A stretch of 64,000 nucleotides of DNA from Nitrospirota bacterium. GTDB lineage: Bacteria; Nitrospirota; Nitrospiria; Nitrospirales; Nitrospiraceae. Location: positions 34,215-98,214 of the forward strand of contig JAGWTI010000001.1 of the NCBI GenBank assembly GCA_028876065.1, given 5' to 3'. The notes under the pieces were generated by a model. It made no database searches, had not been told where the DNA came from, and saw only the letters and a list, made by a program, of their open reading frames with translations. Below are positions 16,284 through 25,053 of this stretch, in pieces (the first letter of the stretch is position 1; the number at the start of each line of letters is the position of its first letter). A program made the translations under genes and the position numbers.

Positions 16284-17151
16284 GATGTCCCACGGTCTCT
16301 CTGTGATCGCCTGCGAGGGCTGCGGGTTTGCCCACCAGCATCCGTTGCCGAGCGAGGAAGAGATGACGGCGTACTATGCAACGCAATTTTACGAAACGTT
16401 CAGCCCTGCCGACTGGCTGGCGAAAGAGGCGGCGGAGCAATCCTACTGGCGCATTGAGCACCGGGATCGGCTTCAGGCCATCGCTGAACTCGCGGGAATG
16501 TCCGGAGGACGGCTGCTCGACATCGGTTGCGGCGCCGGATGGTTGTTGGCCTATGCCCAAGAGCAGGGATGGGAAGTGCTGGGCGTGGAGCCTTCCCATG
16601 CCGCGTGGCAGGACGCGTCCCGACGGGTGCCGGTACTGCTGGGGACGTTCCCACATCCTGGAATCGGAGCGCACGTCCCCTTCGATGCGGTGCATTGCAA
16701 GCAGGTGTTGGAACACGTGCGGGACCCGAAGGCCTTTCTTCTGGAGGTCCACGGCGTCTTGAAGCCGGGTGGCCTGTTCGCAGTGGAAGTGCCGAACGAC
16801 TTCAATCCCCTGCAGCGGGCTGCCAGACAGTGTCTGGACAAGGCTCCCTGGTGGATCAGCCCCGTTCATCTGAATTATTTTTCCTTCGAGAGCCTGGTGG
16901 GGATGTTGGGGGAGTGCGGGTTTCATGTGCTCAGGCGGGAAGCGACGTATCCGATGGAGCTGTTCCTGTTGCAGGGGACCGATTACATCGGCCGGGATGA
17001 GATCGGTCGGACCTGTCACCGACAGCGCATGAATCTTGAGTTGGCGCTCGAAGAAAGCGGCTGCGCGGAGATACGGCGGTCCTACCGTGCTTGGCTGGCG
17101 GAACACAGCATTGGTCGGGAAGCGGTCGTGTACGCGCGTCGAGCGTCATGA
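16252..17151 (+). CDS. Class I SAM-dependent methyltransferase
   Basis: The 299-residue protein has an intact SAM-binding motif LLDIGCGAGWLL (near residue 90), the acidic end of strand 2 in GVEP, and the post-I motif KQVLEHVRDP. An N-terminal Cys pair (CEGCGFAHQHPLP) resembles the finger of sugar methyltransferases. It starts at GTG 16252, six bases after GGAGG, and overlaps pseG by 32 bases. Unlike the gene at 6216 it looks catalytically complete. O- or C-methylation of the sugar or its acyl group is the likely role. Confidence 0.82.
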   Translation: MSDHHGHTLAEMSHGLSVIACEGCGFAHQHPLPSEEEMTAYYATQFYETFSPADWLAKEAAEQSYWRIEHRDRLQAIAELAGMSGGRLLDIGCGAGWLLAYAQEQGWEVLGVEPSHAAWQDASRRVPVLLGTFPHPGIGAHVPFDAVHCKQVLEHVRDPKAFLLEVHGVLKPGGLFAVEVPNDFNPLQRAARQCLDKAPWWISPVHLNYFSFESLVGMLGECGFHVLRREATYPMELFLLQGTDYIGRDEIGRTCHRQRMNLELALEESGCAEIRRSYRAWLAEHSIGREAVVYARRAS

Positions 17152-17181
17152 CGAGTCTTGTCAACGGTAGCAGGAGGGCGC

Positions 17182-17763
17182 ATGAGCCAGTACCGGTTTT
17201 GCAATGAACGTCTCTTGAAGGATTTGCAGGTGGACGGCGAGGGGACGTGCGTGACGTTTCGAACCCCGTCGGAGGTCACGGCGGTCCACTTCGACGAACA
17301 GAGGATCGAGAAAGTGGTCCATGAAGACTTGCACACCGGTCGGGTGTCACAGCTTGGCCCGGAGGCCGCCCATCACATCGTGGTCGGGTCCGGCAATTGG
17401 GAGCGGGATGTCTATCATTTCCTCAAGCCCTCCGAGTCCCCGCATCTGCAACTCAGGTTGGGGCTCACGGTGCATCGGGGCGAGGGTACGTGGTCCAGTC
17501 TGCCGCATCATTTTGAAACCTGCCCGGAGCAGGGGTTTGAAGAGGTCTTTTTTTATCTGCTGCGGGGCGGGACGGAGCGGGCCATTCAAGTCGGCCGGGG
17601 ACTCTGGGCCGATGGTTCGCCGGTCGATGCCGTCTGGCCTGTGGCCCATCGTGCGTTTGGGGTGGTGCCCATGGGCTATCACCCGGTCGTCGGGGAGCCG
17701 GGTGTGAAGGTCAGCTATATCTGGGGCTATGTGGCGAAAAAGAAGTCATGGGAAAAGATCTGA
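17182..17763 (+). CDS. Cupin-fold protein resembling 5-deoxyglucuronate isomerase (IolB)
   Basis: The 193-residue protein contains the IolB/KduI-like pattern: a central HFETCPEQGFEEVFFYLLRG and the C-terminal VPMGYHPVVGEPGVKVSYIWGYV, where the His and the GYHPV loop match the metal-binding part of IolB. IolB isomerises 5-deoxyglucuronate in inositol breakdown. The protein is shorter than IolB (about 270 residues), so its N-terminal half is reduced. CAGGAGGG precedes the ATG at 17182. In this cluster it probably handles a uronate-like or polyhydroxy-acid intermediate. The family is likely; the reaction is a guess. Confidence 0.6.
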   Translation: MSQYRFCNERLLKDLQVDGEGTCVTFRTPSEVTAVHFDEQRIEKVVHEDLHTGRVSQLGPEAAHHIVVGSGNWERDVYHFLKPSESPHLQLRLGLTVHRGEGTWSSLPHHFETCPEQGFEEVFFYLLRGGTERAIQVGRGLWADGSPVDAVWPVAHRAFGVVPMGYHPVVGEPGVKVSYIWGYVAKKKSWEKI

Positions 17764-18437
17764 AAACCGCTGTCGTGGTGGGAGCGACCGGTAATCTCGG
17801 CCGGGCTGTCTGTGACGCCTTGGTCCAGCGAGGCTACCACCTCGATCCCTTGTGGTTGAACGAACGCCACCCGGATGCGGCCAGCCGGGAGGCGTATAAG
17901 GCGCTCCCGTCCCCCATACACTTGGCGGTCTATCTAGCTGGCGTCAATGTGGTGGAACGGATGGAACTGTTGACCGATGCCCAGTGGGATCATGTCCTGG
18001 ACGTGAATTTGAAAGGCGCGTTCCTGTTTGCGCAAGCGGCGTTTCCCGCATTGTGCGCGGCCCGCCGCTCCTCGTTGATCACGATTTCTTCCATCATGGC
18101 GACGCATCCCTATCCGGGGCGAACGGCCTACGCCGCGGCCAAGGCCGGGTTGGAAGGATTGACTCGCGCATTGGCGATCGAGTGGGGGCCTTACGGCATC
18201 GCCACCCATTGCCTCCGCCTGGGACACTTGGCCGGCCTAATGAAATCCACCGCGGCGAACCCTCAGTTGCTCGACGAGGTGAAACGACATACCCCGTTGG
18301 CCAAATTGATCGAGCCGGAGGAGGTGGCCCGGTACGTCTGTTGGCTGGCCGATGGAGGCTGCCACAGCGTATCGGGGAGCGTTGCGGATTTTGATCCGGG
18401 CTATACGATCAACCGGTGGCCGTTGCAGACGTGTTGA
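17748..18437 (+). CDS. Short-chain dehydrogenase/reductase
   Basis: The 229-residue protein has the cofactor loop VVGATGNLGRAV (a GxxGxxG variant), YLAGVN in place of the usual NNAG, the catalytic Ser in ITISSIM and the YAAAK pair with Tyr and Lys at the active site. It overlaps the cupin gene by 16 bases. It closely follows, and probably works with, the cupin and the ATP-grasp ligase. The substrate is unknown; a keto group on the sugar or side-chain acid is likely. Confidence 0.83.
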   Translation: MGKDLKTAVVVGATGNLGRAVCDALVQRGYHLDPLWLNERHPDAASREAYKALPSPIHLAVYLAGVNVVERMELLTDAQWDHVLDVNLKGAFLFAQAAFPALCAARRSSLITISSIMATHPYPGRTAYAAAKAGLEGLTRALAIEWGPYGIATHCLRLGHLAGLMKSTAANPQLLDEVKRHTPLAKLIEPEEVARYVCWLADGGCHSVSGSVADFDPGYTINRWPLQTC

Positions 18438-18451
18438 AGGAGGGGCTGGCT

Positions 18452-19678
18452 ATGCGCGATGCGGTGCTGATCATTGGAGGGGGATTGCTGCAGATTCCGG
18501 CGATCCATATCGGCCGCGACATGGGCCTGGTAGTGGTGGTTACGGACGGCAATCCCAAGGCCCCCGGGATGGAGTTGGCCGATGAAGCCGTCCCGCTCGA
18601 TATTTACGACCTCGCCGGCCACCAACGGCTGGTCACGCAGCTTGCCGCCCGCTACCGTTTGTGCGGCGTGTTTGCCGAGGGGGCGGATGTCGAACTGACG
18701 GTGGCCGTAACGGCGCAGCAGGCCGGCCTGCCCGGGATTCCGGTGGAGGCGGCCCGCCGATGTAAAAACAAGGCGCTGATGCGCCAGGCCTTCGATCAGG
18801 CCGGACTCGGGCAGGTACCCTGGGGCGAAGCCAGCACGACCCAGGAGGCTCGGTCCTGGGCGGAGAAGATCGGTGTTCCCGTGGCAATCAAGGCGGTGGA
18901 CAATTGCGGGTCTCGAGGGTTTACGCGCGTGACGGCGTTGGATGACGTCGAATCGGCGTTCTTGCGCGCCGCGTCTGCCTCCACCACAGGGACGGCCTTG
19001 GTGGAAGCCTGTCTCACGGGTACGGAGCAAAGTGTCGAACTGTTGTTCGATGCGGCCGGCTCCTGCCATCGGTTGAACGTCGTCGACCGGATTTTCGGCG
19101 AGGGGCCGTGGGCGGTCGAACTGGGCCATGTGAATCCTTCTCAGCTTCACGGCGCGGTCCAACAGGACCTCTTGGCGTTGGCCGAGCGGGCGGCGGTGGC
19201 GGTGGGCGTGCGCTTCGGCGCCTTCAAGGCCGATACGATCCTGACCGCTGATGGACCCAGGATTCTCGAAGTGACGGCCCGTCTGTCCGGCGGCTTCGAC
19301 TGTCAGTACACCACACCTTTGGCGACGGGGCGAAACTTCATCCGGGCCGCTTTGAGCCTCGCCGTCGGCCGCGCGCTGGATCCGGAGGATTTGCGCGGCT
19401 CGTGGCAGCGGTGCGCCGCGGCGTGGACGGTCTTCCCAGAGCCCGGAGTCGTGCAGGCGATCACGGGAGTCGATGCGGCACTGGCGCTTCCCGGCGTCAA
19501 ACATGTGTTTCTCCGAAGCCGAGTGGGAGAGGTGATTCCGCCGTATCGAGACTGTGTCGCGCGGCCGGCGTTCGTCATCGTGGAAGGGCACGATGCCGAC
19601 GAGGTGCTGGCGAGGGCGAAAGCGGCGGCGGCCATGGTTCAGATCAAGACCGTCATGGAGCCGGTACCGGTGGCCTGA
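18452..19678 (+). CDS. ATP-grasp ligase
   Basis: The 408-residue protein has a PurK/carbamoyl-phosphate-synthase-like layout: an N-terminal Rossmann-like domain (VLIIGGGLLQIPAIHIGRDMG), the ATP-grasp core (KNKALMRQAF, PVAIKAVDNCGSRGF, LVEACLTGTEQSVELLF) and metal ligands in GPRILEVTARLSGG. ATP-grasp enzymes join a carboxylate to an amine through an acyl phosphate. I start it at ATG 18452, preceded by AAGGAGG. No PseH acetyltransferase is found in this cluster, so this ligase is my candidate for attaching an acyl group to the C4 amine. That assignment is inference. Confidence 0.83.
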   Translation: MRDAVLIIGGGLLQIPAIHIGRDMGLVVVVTDGNPKAPGMELADEAVPLDIYDLAGHQRLVTQLAARYRLCGVFAEGADVELTVAVTAQQAGLPGIPVEAARRCKNKALMRQAFDQAGLGQVPWGEASTTQEARSWAEKIGVPVAIKAVDNCGSRGFTRVTALDDVESAFLRAASASTTGTALVEACLTGTEQSVELLFDAAGSCHRLNVVDRIFGEGPWAVELGHVNPSQLHGAVQQDLLALAERAAVAVGVRFGAFKADTILTADGPRILEVTARLSGGFDCQYTTPLATGRNFIRAALSLAVGRALDPEDLRGSWQRCAAAWTVFPEPGVVQAITGVDAALALPGVKHVFLRSRVGEVIPPYRDCVARPAFVIVEGHDADEVLARAKAAAAMVQIKTVMEPVPVA

Positions 19679-19716
19679 AATATGTATCCTGCGGAACGAG
19701 GCAATCAGTAGAGACT

Positions 19717-22071
19717 ATGCAAATTCACAGGACCATCCCACGGGGCCGGTTGCTCCTCTATCCGGTCTTTCATTTGAACTTGGCCTTCTCATCCATTCCC
19801 GAGGAGGTCTACGCCAGGGTTGTGGACCGATGCTATTGGCCGTTGCTCATGCTGCTGGAAGAGTTCTCCAGTTTCAAAGTGGGCATAGAGTGTAGCGGCT
19901 ATACGCTCGAACAGATTGCCGCGATTGATGAATTATGGGTGAGGGATTTGCGTCGTTGGTGGGAAGAAGGACGCTGCGAATTTATCGGCTCTGGCTATGC
20001 CCAAAGTATTCTCCCGCTGATCCCAGCTTCCGCCAATCAGAAGAACTTGGAGTTAGGACAGATCGCCTATCAGAAAATTCTGGCCCGGCGTCCCGAGACT
20101 GCGTATGTCAACGAGCAGACATATTCGGGTGGGCTGGTCAGTTTATACAAGCAAGCCGGATTTTCCCGCCTCATTATGGACTGGAATAATCCTTACAAGT
20201 ATCACCATTTCCCCAAAGAGTGGCGGTATCAGCCCCAAATGATCCAAGGCTTTGATGGCGCTGAGTTGGCCCTTGTCTGGAACAATTCTATCGCATTCCA
20301 GAAATTTCAACGCTATGCGCATGGCGAGCTGACATTGGACCAAGTCATGGCGTTTCTGCTTTCCCACTGGTCACCTGACGAGACTCGTGCCTTTCCCCTG
20401 TATGGCAACGATGCGGAGGTTTTTGACTATCGACCGGGAAATGATGGGGTCGGTCCGAATAAGGGGGAAGAATTTGACCGGATCCGGCGGTTGCTCGAAG
20501 TCCTTTCAGCCGATGGCCGAGTTGCCTTTGCGACGCCGGCTGAGGTCGCAGCGCTATTGCAACCTCAGGCTCCCAAGCTCAGGCTTGAGAGCCCGGAGTG
20601 GCCGATTCCGACCAAGAAGCAGGAACGGTACAACGTGACTCGCTGGGCTGTGACGGGGCGTGATGGCGCCAGGCTTAACAGCCAGTGTCAGCAGCTCCAT
20701 CAGGCGCTGGAGGGATTGGAGGGCATGTCGCATTGTTTGGAATGTCCAGTGGACAGCCTGCCCCTCTGGCGGGATCTCTGTGCGCTCTGGGGGAGTGATT
20801 ACAGGACCCATACGACCGATGCGAAGTACGAAGCCTTTGCCCGCCGGCTGGGAGATGTTTGGGGCGGCATTGGTCGGTCCAGGTCAGGGTTGATCGAGCG
20901 CATTCCTCTTGAAGGAGATTTTGCGTTGATGAATGTGCTCCCCATTCCATGGATTGGCGAGCCGTGCCGCCTGCCATTGCGGTTTGGACCAGGAGTTGTC
21001 GAAGCGGATATTGTGCTGGAGGTGGATGGGCAGGAAGTACCCACGCAAGTTGAAGAGCCTCAACGGTATCGTGACGGAAGCCTCCGGCAAGCACTGGTAA
21101 GTTTTTGTCCGCGCCTCGCCCCTGGGGCGATTGCACAATGTCGGGTTCGCTCGGTCAGGGGCGCTAGCCTTCTCGGGCGGGCGGAGTGGGGTGGAGCAAC
21201 GATCGACACCCCAGCACTTACCGTCCAGCTTCTGCCGAGCAAAGGCGGCACACTGAGTGCGGTGACCTTTAAGCAAGTGTCCACGGTTCCGCTCTGTGGA
21301 TGGGTTCCGCATGGCTATTTTGAAGACATTGCCTATGGCGTGGATTGGTTCACAGGTGATGTCGTTCTAGTCCAGAAAAATGGACGGCAGGTGACCGATC
21401 TGGCCCAGTCCACGATCGAGTGGCCAGATGGCGGAGCCTGGCCGATTGCGGTACCTGTCCGAGTCAAAACGGTGACCCCAATTGGGGAGATTATCAAAAC
21501 CTACCGGTTTTATCAGGCAGTGCCTCGCGTAGATGTAATCTACGATTTTCGCTGGCGCGATATCGAACCTTTGTCACTGCGGGCCGGCATTGTGACGGCT
21601 CTGCCGACCGCGTTCGCGCAGGCATCGGCTTTTTATGCCACTGTGAACGGCGGGACGACCATCGAGCAGTTTGCCTTGAACGGCCATGCGGTTACACATG
21701 GGCAGGCGGTGAACAGTCTGATTACGGCGCGCCATGGGTTAGGGGCAACTGAGGGCTGGGTCAGCATGGGCGATGCGGACAAGGGGGTGGCGACGATCCT
21801 ACGGAAGTACCATACGTATGCCATCCCGATGGTGGAATACCGGGAACTGGACGAAGGGCTATTTTTCCAAATTACCCATTCCTTGGGTGAAACCGACGAG
21901 ACAGCGCGAACCTTCTGGCGAGGGCACAGCCGGTTTTCGTTGACCCTACTGGCGCATCGGAACGATTTGGGTTCAGTCAGGACCAGGAGCCGTATGATCA
22001 ACCAGGGTTTGATTCTGCGCGACGGCGGGGAACAGGCCAGGGTTCGGCTCGCCCACGAGGCCTCGCTTTAA
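19717..22071 (+). CDS. Glycoside hydrolase family 57-like protein
   Basis: The 784-residue protein starts at ATG 19717. Its first 340 residues follow the GH57 (beta/alpha)7 pattern: PVFHLNLAF near residue 12, ECSGYTLEQ, FIGSGYAQSILPLIP, the likely nucleophile Glu133 in VNEQTYSGG and the likely acid Asp232 in LYGNDAEVFDYRPG. The rest (about 400-780) resembles the beta-sandwich domains of alpha-mannosidase-like enzymes. No signal peptide is visible. GH57 enzymes act on alpha-glucans or related alpha-glycosides. Its place between the sugar-synthesis genes and the Maf glycosyltransferase suggests glycan trimming or transglycosylation. Confidence 0.7.
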   Translation: MQIHRTIPRGRLLLYPVFHLNLAFSSIPEEVYARVVDRCYWPLLMLLEEFSSFKVGIECSGYTLEQIAAIDELWVRDLRRWWEEGRCEFIGSGYAQSILPLIPASANQKNLELGQIAYQKILARRPETAYVNEQTYSGGLVSLYKQAGFSRLIMDWNNPYKYHHFPKEWRYQPQMIQGFDGAELALVWNNSIAFQKFQRYAHGELTLDQVMAFLLSHWSPDETRAFPLYGNDAEVFDYRPGNDGVGPNKGEEFDRIRRLLEVLSADGRVAFATPAEVAALLQPQAPKLRLESPEWPIPTKKQERYNVTRWAVTGRDGARLNSQCQQLHQALEGLEGMSHCLECPVDSLPLWRDLCALWGSDYRTHTTDAKYEAFARRLGDVWGGIGRSRSGLIERIPLEGDFALMNVLPIPWIGEPCRLPLRFGPGVVEADIVLEVDGQEVPTQVEEPQRYRDGSLRQALVSFCPRLAPGAIAQCRVRSVRGASLLGRAEWGGATIDTPALTVQLLPSKGGTLSAVTFKQVSTVPLCGWVPHGYFEDIAYGVDWFTGDVVLVQKNGRQVTDLAQSTIEWPDGGAWPIAVPVRVKTVTPIGEIIKTYRFYQAVPRVDVIYDFRWRDIEPLSLRAGIVTALPTAFAQASAFYATVNGGTTIEQFALNGHAVTHGQAVNSLITARHGLGATEGWVSMGDADKGVATILRKYHTYAIPMVEYRELDEGLFFQITHSLGETDETARTFWRGHSRFSLTLLAHRNDLGSVRTRSRMINQGLILRDGGEQARVRLAHEASL

Positions 22072-22091
22072 CCCTCAGAAAGGGAGCCGCG

Positions 22092-24749
22092 ATGACGACT
22101 TATGAGAAAAACCTCGAGGCACTCGACCTCCGCCATCCGGAACTGGCTGCGTTGCTCGGGACTGACATTTCCATGGACCACATTCAGGTGGCGTGGGCAA
22201 GCAGCGGGGCGGCGAGGCTGCTGGTTACGACGGAATCGGGGGTGCGTGCCGTTCACAATGAGGAGGATCCAGAAGCAGTGGCGGATCGGACGGTGGACAA
22301 ACTGGATCTGGAGTCCGGGGTGACGGTGCTCCTCGGAATGGGGCTTGGTTATCTGGCGAAGGCCCTTGCGGCTCGGCTCAAGCCCGGTGTGGCTTTGCTG
22401 GTCTATGAGGCAGACCCGGGCATCTTTAAAACCGCCCTGCAGCTCCACGACCTGACGGAATTTCTGAGCTCGCCTCGGGTGAAGGTGCTCGTTGGGCCGG
22501 CGGCGCGGTTGGAATCGGAATGCTACCGGTTTCTACTGCTCACCGGCGGAACCGTCCGCGTGGCGCGCGCGGAATCTTCCTTTCGCTTGGCGCCGGATTT
22601 GTACAAGGCTAAGTACGAAAAGGAATTGTTGCCGTTTCTCGAGGGCGCCCTGACGAATATGTTCACGGTGGGGCGGTTCGGTCCTTTGTTTACCAAGAAT
22701 CTTTTGGAAGGGATTCCACACATTGCGCTGTCCTCAGGGGTCATCGAACTGCGCGATCTCTTCGCCGGCATTCCGGCCATCCTGGTCGCGGCAGGCCCCT
22801 CGCTGGAAAAGAACGTCTGTCATGTAAAAGAGGCGAAGGGGCGGGCCGTCATTATCTGTGCCGACACGGTGTTGGGCTACCTGCTTGAACGAGAGATCGT
22901 CCCCGACTTCGTCGTCAGCGTGGATGGGCAGACCCGCACCTACGATAAATACGAGAACGTGGACATTCCTCCGGATATTGCGCTCGTCTATCACCCGGCT
23001 TGCAACGACAGTATTTTTAAGCATTTCCCGGGTCCGATGTTCGCCATGTCGGTCGGAATGTTGGCCTACAAGTGGATCGAGCATTGTTGGCCTGACAAGG
23101 GGTCGATCGAGAGCGACACGCAATGCCAGATGCACCTGGGATTCAATCTGGCCGAATGGATGGGATGCAATCCCATCGTCATCGTTGGCCAGGACCTGTG
23201 CTGCACGGATAATCTCATGCACGTTCGAGGCGGGAGTTACCTGACGCCGGAGGAAGAGGCGCAGCATGTGGAAAAGGGGCATCGGACGGAGAATATCTTC
23301 GGCGAGCCGGTCAGAGCCTATCCGAATTTTTTGATTTACAAGGCGACCTTCGAACGGAAGATTCGCGAGTCCCGCGCGCGCTGTATCCATGCTACCGAGG
23401 GAGGCCTGAAACTGGAGGGCGCAGAAATCCGCCGTTTAGCCGATGTCGTCGAAGAATATTGCACGCACCGATCCGTCGATGTGCCGTCCGTCCTCCGACC
23501 GCTTCGGGCTCGTACCGGATCGCCGGCCTGGGACGTCCTGATTGAAGAAGTCCAGGGACGGGAAAGGGATCTGTACCGGCTGGAACGGGTTTCCACGCGT
23601 CTGTGTCGCGTGCTGGAGGAGATCGCCGTCATGCGGAAAGAACAGAACGGCGTGACCAGCGATCTCGAACGACTGACGCAACAGGCCCAACGGTTGACCG
23701 ACTTGGTGCCTCGATATGGAAAAGCCTTGGGGCTCATGCAAATGGTGGATTTTGGACTGGAATTGTTCATGTGCCAGGAGGATACGGGGGCCATCGATCA
23801 GATTGAGGATCAGGAGATTCGGCTGGACAGGCAGATCGACCGGGCTCGTCGGTACTACGGGAGTCTGAGGCGACTGACGCCGGCTTTGCGCGAATATGTG
23901 ACCCGCCTTCGCAAGCGGGTGGCCGGGTTGCGAGAGCTGGAAAAGCCTTTTGGCGGTCACGGCCATGCAACCGATCTTGCCGTCGATCCATCGGTGCGTG
24001 CGGAGCGATACGAAGCGCTGGAACTGTTCGCTCAGGCGGCTGCTTGCCTGCCGGATCATCCGACAACCGAGTGTCTGGCCAGCCTTTCTCTTCGGCTGGC
24101 TCTTGCCCTGAATCAGATCGGTCGAGCGCGTTCACTGGTCAACGAAGTGCGCCGCCGTTTCCGGAATAATGGTGCACTCGACGCGTTGTGCCAACGCGCA
24201 CAGGACGCCTGGCAGGCGTGGCAAGATCGACGAGAATCGGCGGTGCAATCTATCGTCGACGTCCGCGCAGGAGCGCTGGATGCCGGCGATTTCTACCTCC
24301 GTGTCAAAGAGTATGGGCGGGCGGCATCGGCCTACCGCGAGACGTCGGACAATCCAGCGGTAAGCAAAGAGATACGCGGAGAGGCACTTTACCGACTGGC
24401 CCGCACGCTGCAACTTCAACATCGAGACGAGCGAGCCGTGGCGGCGTTGGAAGAGGCGCTTGCCGTGGCGCCGGCCGATCCCCGCATCTATTTCGAGTTG
24501 GGCGTCATAGCATTGGGGCAAGGGCTTGTGGCGCCGGCCGTTCGGTTTTTTCAAAAGGGTGAGGACCTGTCTTTGGGAGAGCCGACGTTCAGCGAAGCCG
24601 CCGGCGCGGTGCTGCTCGCCGCCGGTGCATCCCATGAGGCGGTCGCATTTTATGAGCGGGCCGTCGAAAAGGAACCGGGCAATACCGAGTACCTTCGGGG
24701 AGTGGCGCGTTGTTACGAGGATGTCTTTGCCTCCGCGCATTCCGCCTAA
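22092..24749 (+). CDS. Motility accessory factor (Maf) flagellin glycosyltransferase with TPR tail
   Basis: The 885-residue protein has the Maf/DUF115 (MptE-like) core. An N-terminal domain carries LLGMGLGYLAKALA and VYEADPG (near residues 78-105). The central GT42-like fold contains ILVAAGPSLEKN (near 230), IICADTVLGYLLEREIVPDFVVSVD and NPIVIVGQDLCCTDNLMHV (near 360). Maf proteins transfer nonulosonic acids from CMP donors onto Ser/Thr of flagellin in the cytoplasm. Residues about 640-880 add TPR-like helical repeats (EAVAFYERAVEKEPGNTEYL), a longer tail than in Campylobacter or Helicobacter Maf. It closes the sugar cluster and lies directly before flagellin, the expected acceptor. Confidence 0.88.
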   Translation: MTTYEKNLEALDLRHPELAALLGTDISMDHIQVAWASSGAARLLVTTESGVRAVHNEEDPEAVADRTVDKLDLESGVTVLLGMGLGYLAKALAARLKPGVALLVYEADPGIFKTALQLHDLTEFLSSPRVKVLVGPAARLESECYRFLLLTGGTVRVARAESSFRLAPDLYKAKYEKELLPFLEGALTNMFTVGRFGPLFTKNLLEGIPHIALSSGVIELRDLFAGIPAILVAAGPSLEKNVCHVKEAKGRAVIICADTVLGYLLEREIVPDFVVSVDGQTRTYDKYENVDIPPDIALVYHPACNDSIFKHFPGPMFAMSVGMLAYKWIEHCWPDKGSIESDTQCQMHLGFNLAEWMGCNPIVIVGQDLCCTDNLMHVRGGSYLTPEEEAQHVEKGHRTENIFGEPVRAYPNFLIYKATFERKIRESRARCIHATEGGLKLEGAEIRRLADVVEEYCTHRSVDVPSVLRPLRARTGSPAWDVLIEEVQGRERDLYRLERVSTRLCRVLEEIAVMRKEQNGVTSDLERLTQQAQRLTDLVPRYGKALGLMQMVDFGLELFMCQEDTGAIDQIEDQEIRLDRQIDRARRYYGSLRRLTPALREYVTRLRKRVAGLRELEKPFGGHGHATDLAVDPSVRAERYEALELFAQAAACLPDHPTTECLASLSLRLALALNQIGRARSLVNEVRRRFRNNGALDALCQRAQDAWQAWQDRRESAVQSIVDVRAGALDAGDFYLRVKEYGRAASAYRETSDNPAVSKEIRGEALYRLARTLQLQHRDERAVAALEEALAVAPADPRIYFELGVIALGQGLVAPAVRFFQKGEDLSLGEPTFSEAAGAVLLAAGASHEAVAFYERAVEKEPGNTEYLRGVARCYEDVFASAHSA

Positions 24750-24841
24750 TGCCATTGGTGAGGCAATGCGGGTGTCGATTGGAATCGGTTGCGGTCCGTT
24801 GTTGCTCTCGCGAGTCGAGCGCTACGGTCGAAACGCCGGCC

Positions 24842-24868
24842 TCAAGTTTTGCGGTGGTGTTCCGATAC
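24842..24868 (+). promoter_or_regulatory. Sigma-28 (FliA)-type promoter of flagellin
   Basis: TCAAGTTT (24842-24849), an 11-base spacer, then TCCGATAC (24861-24868) matches the FliA consensus TAAAGTTT-N11-GCCGATAA at 7 of 8 and 6 of 8 positions with exact spacing. It lies 185 bases before the flagellin ATG, where a class III flagellar promoter is expected. Transcription would start near 24875 and include the small reading frame at 24933. Confidence 0.78.
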
Positions 24869-24932
24869 AGTGCTCACGACGGTAGTCCCACGTATCCGCA
24901 AGCTCGGACCAGGCCCTATGAAAGGAGGATGC

Positions 24933-25049
24933 ATGTGCGGCCGTGTTGCAATGCGGACAGCGGGCCACCTGAATCAGATGCAACGATGCGGCGGCAAGGA
25001 AGCCGACGCGTCGAAGGTCAAACCACATCAGCACGATCAAGGAGGATGA
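24933..25049 (+). CDS. Possible 38-residue leader peptide in the flagellin 5' region
   Basis: AAAGGAGG precedes this ATG by four bases, and the stop TGA falls between the flagellin ribosome site (GGAGG at 25040-25044) and the flagellin ATG at 25054, an arrangement suited to translational coupling. The peptide is basic, with Cys and His residues scattered through it (MCGRVAMRTAGHL at the start), and matches no family I know. An in-frame ATG at 24918 would add five residues. It may be a regulatory leader or chance. The rest of 24750-25053 holds only the sigma-28 site. Confidence 0.35.
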   Translation: MCGRVAMRTAGHLNQMQRCGGKEADASKVKPHQHDQGG

Positions 25050-25053
25050 CGAC

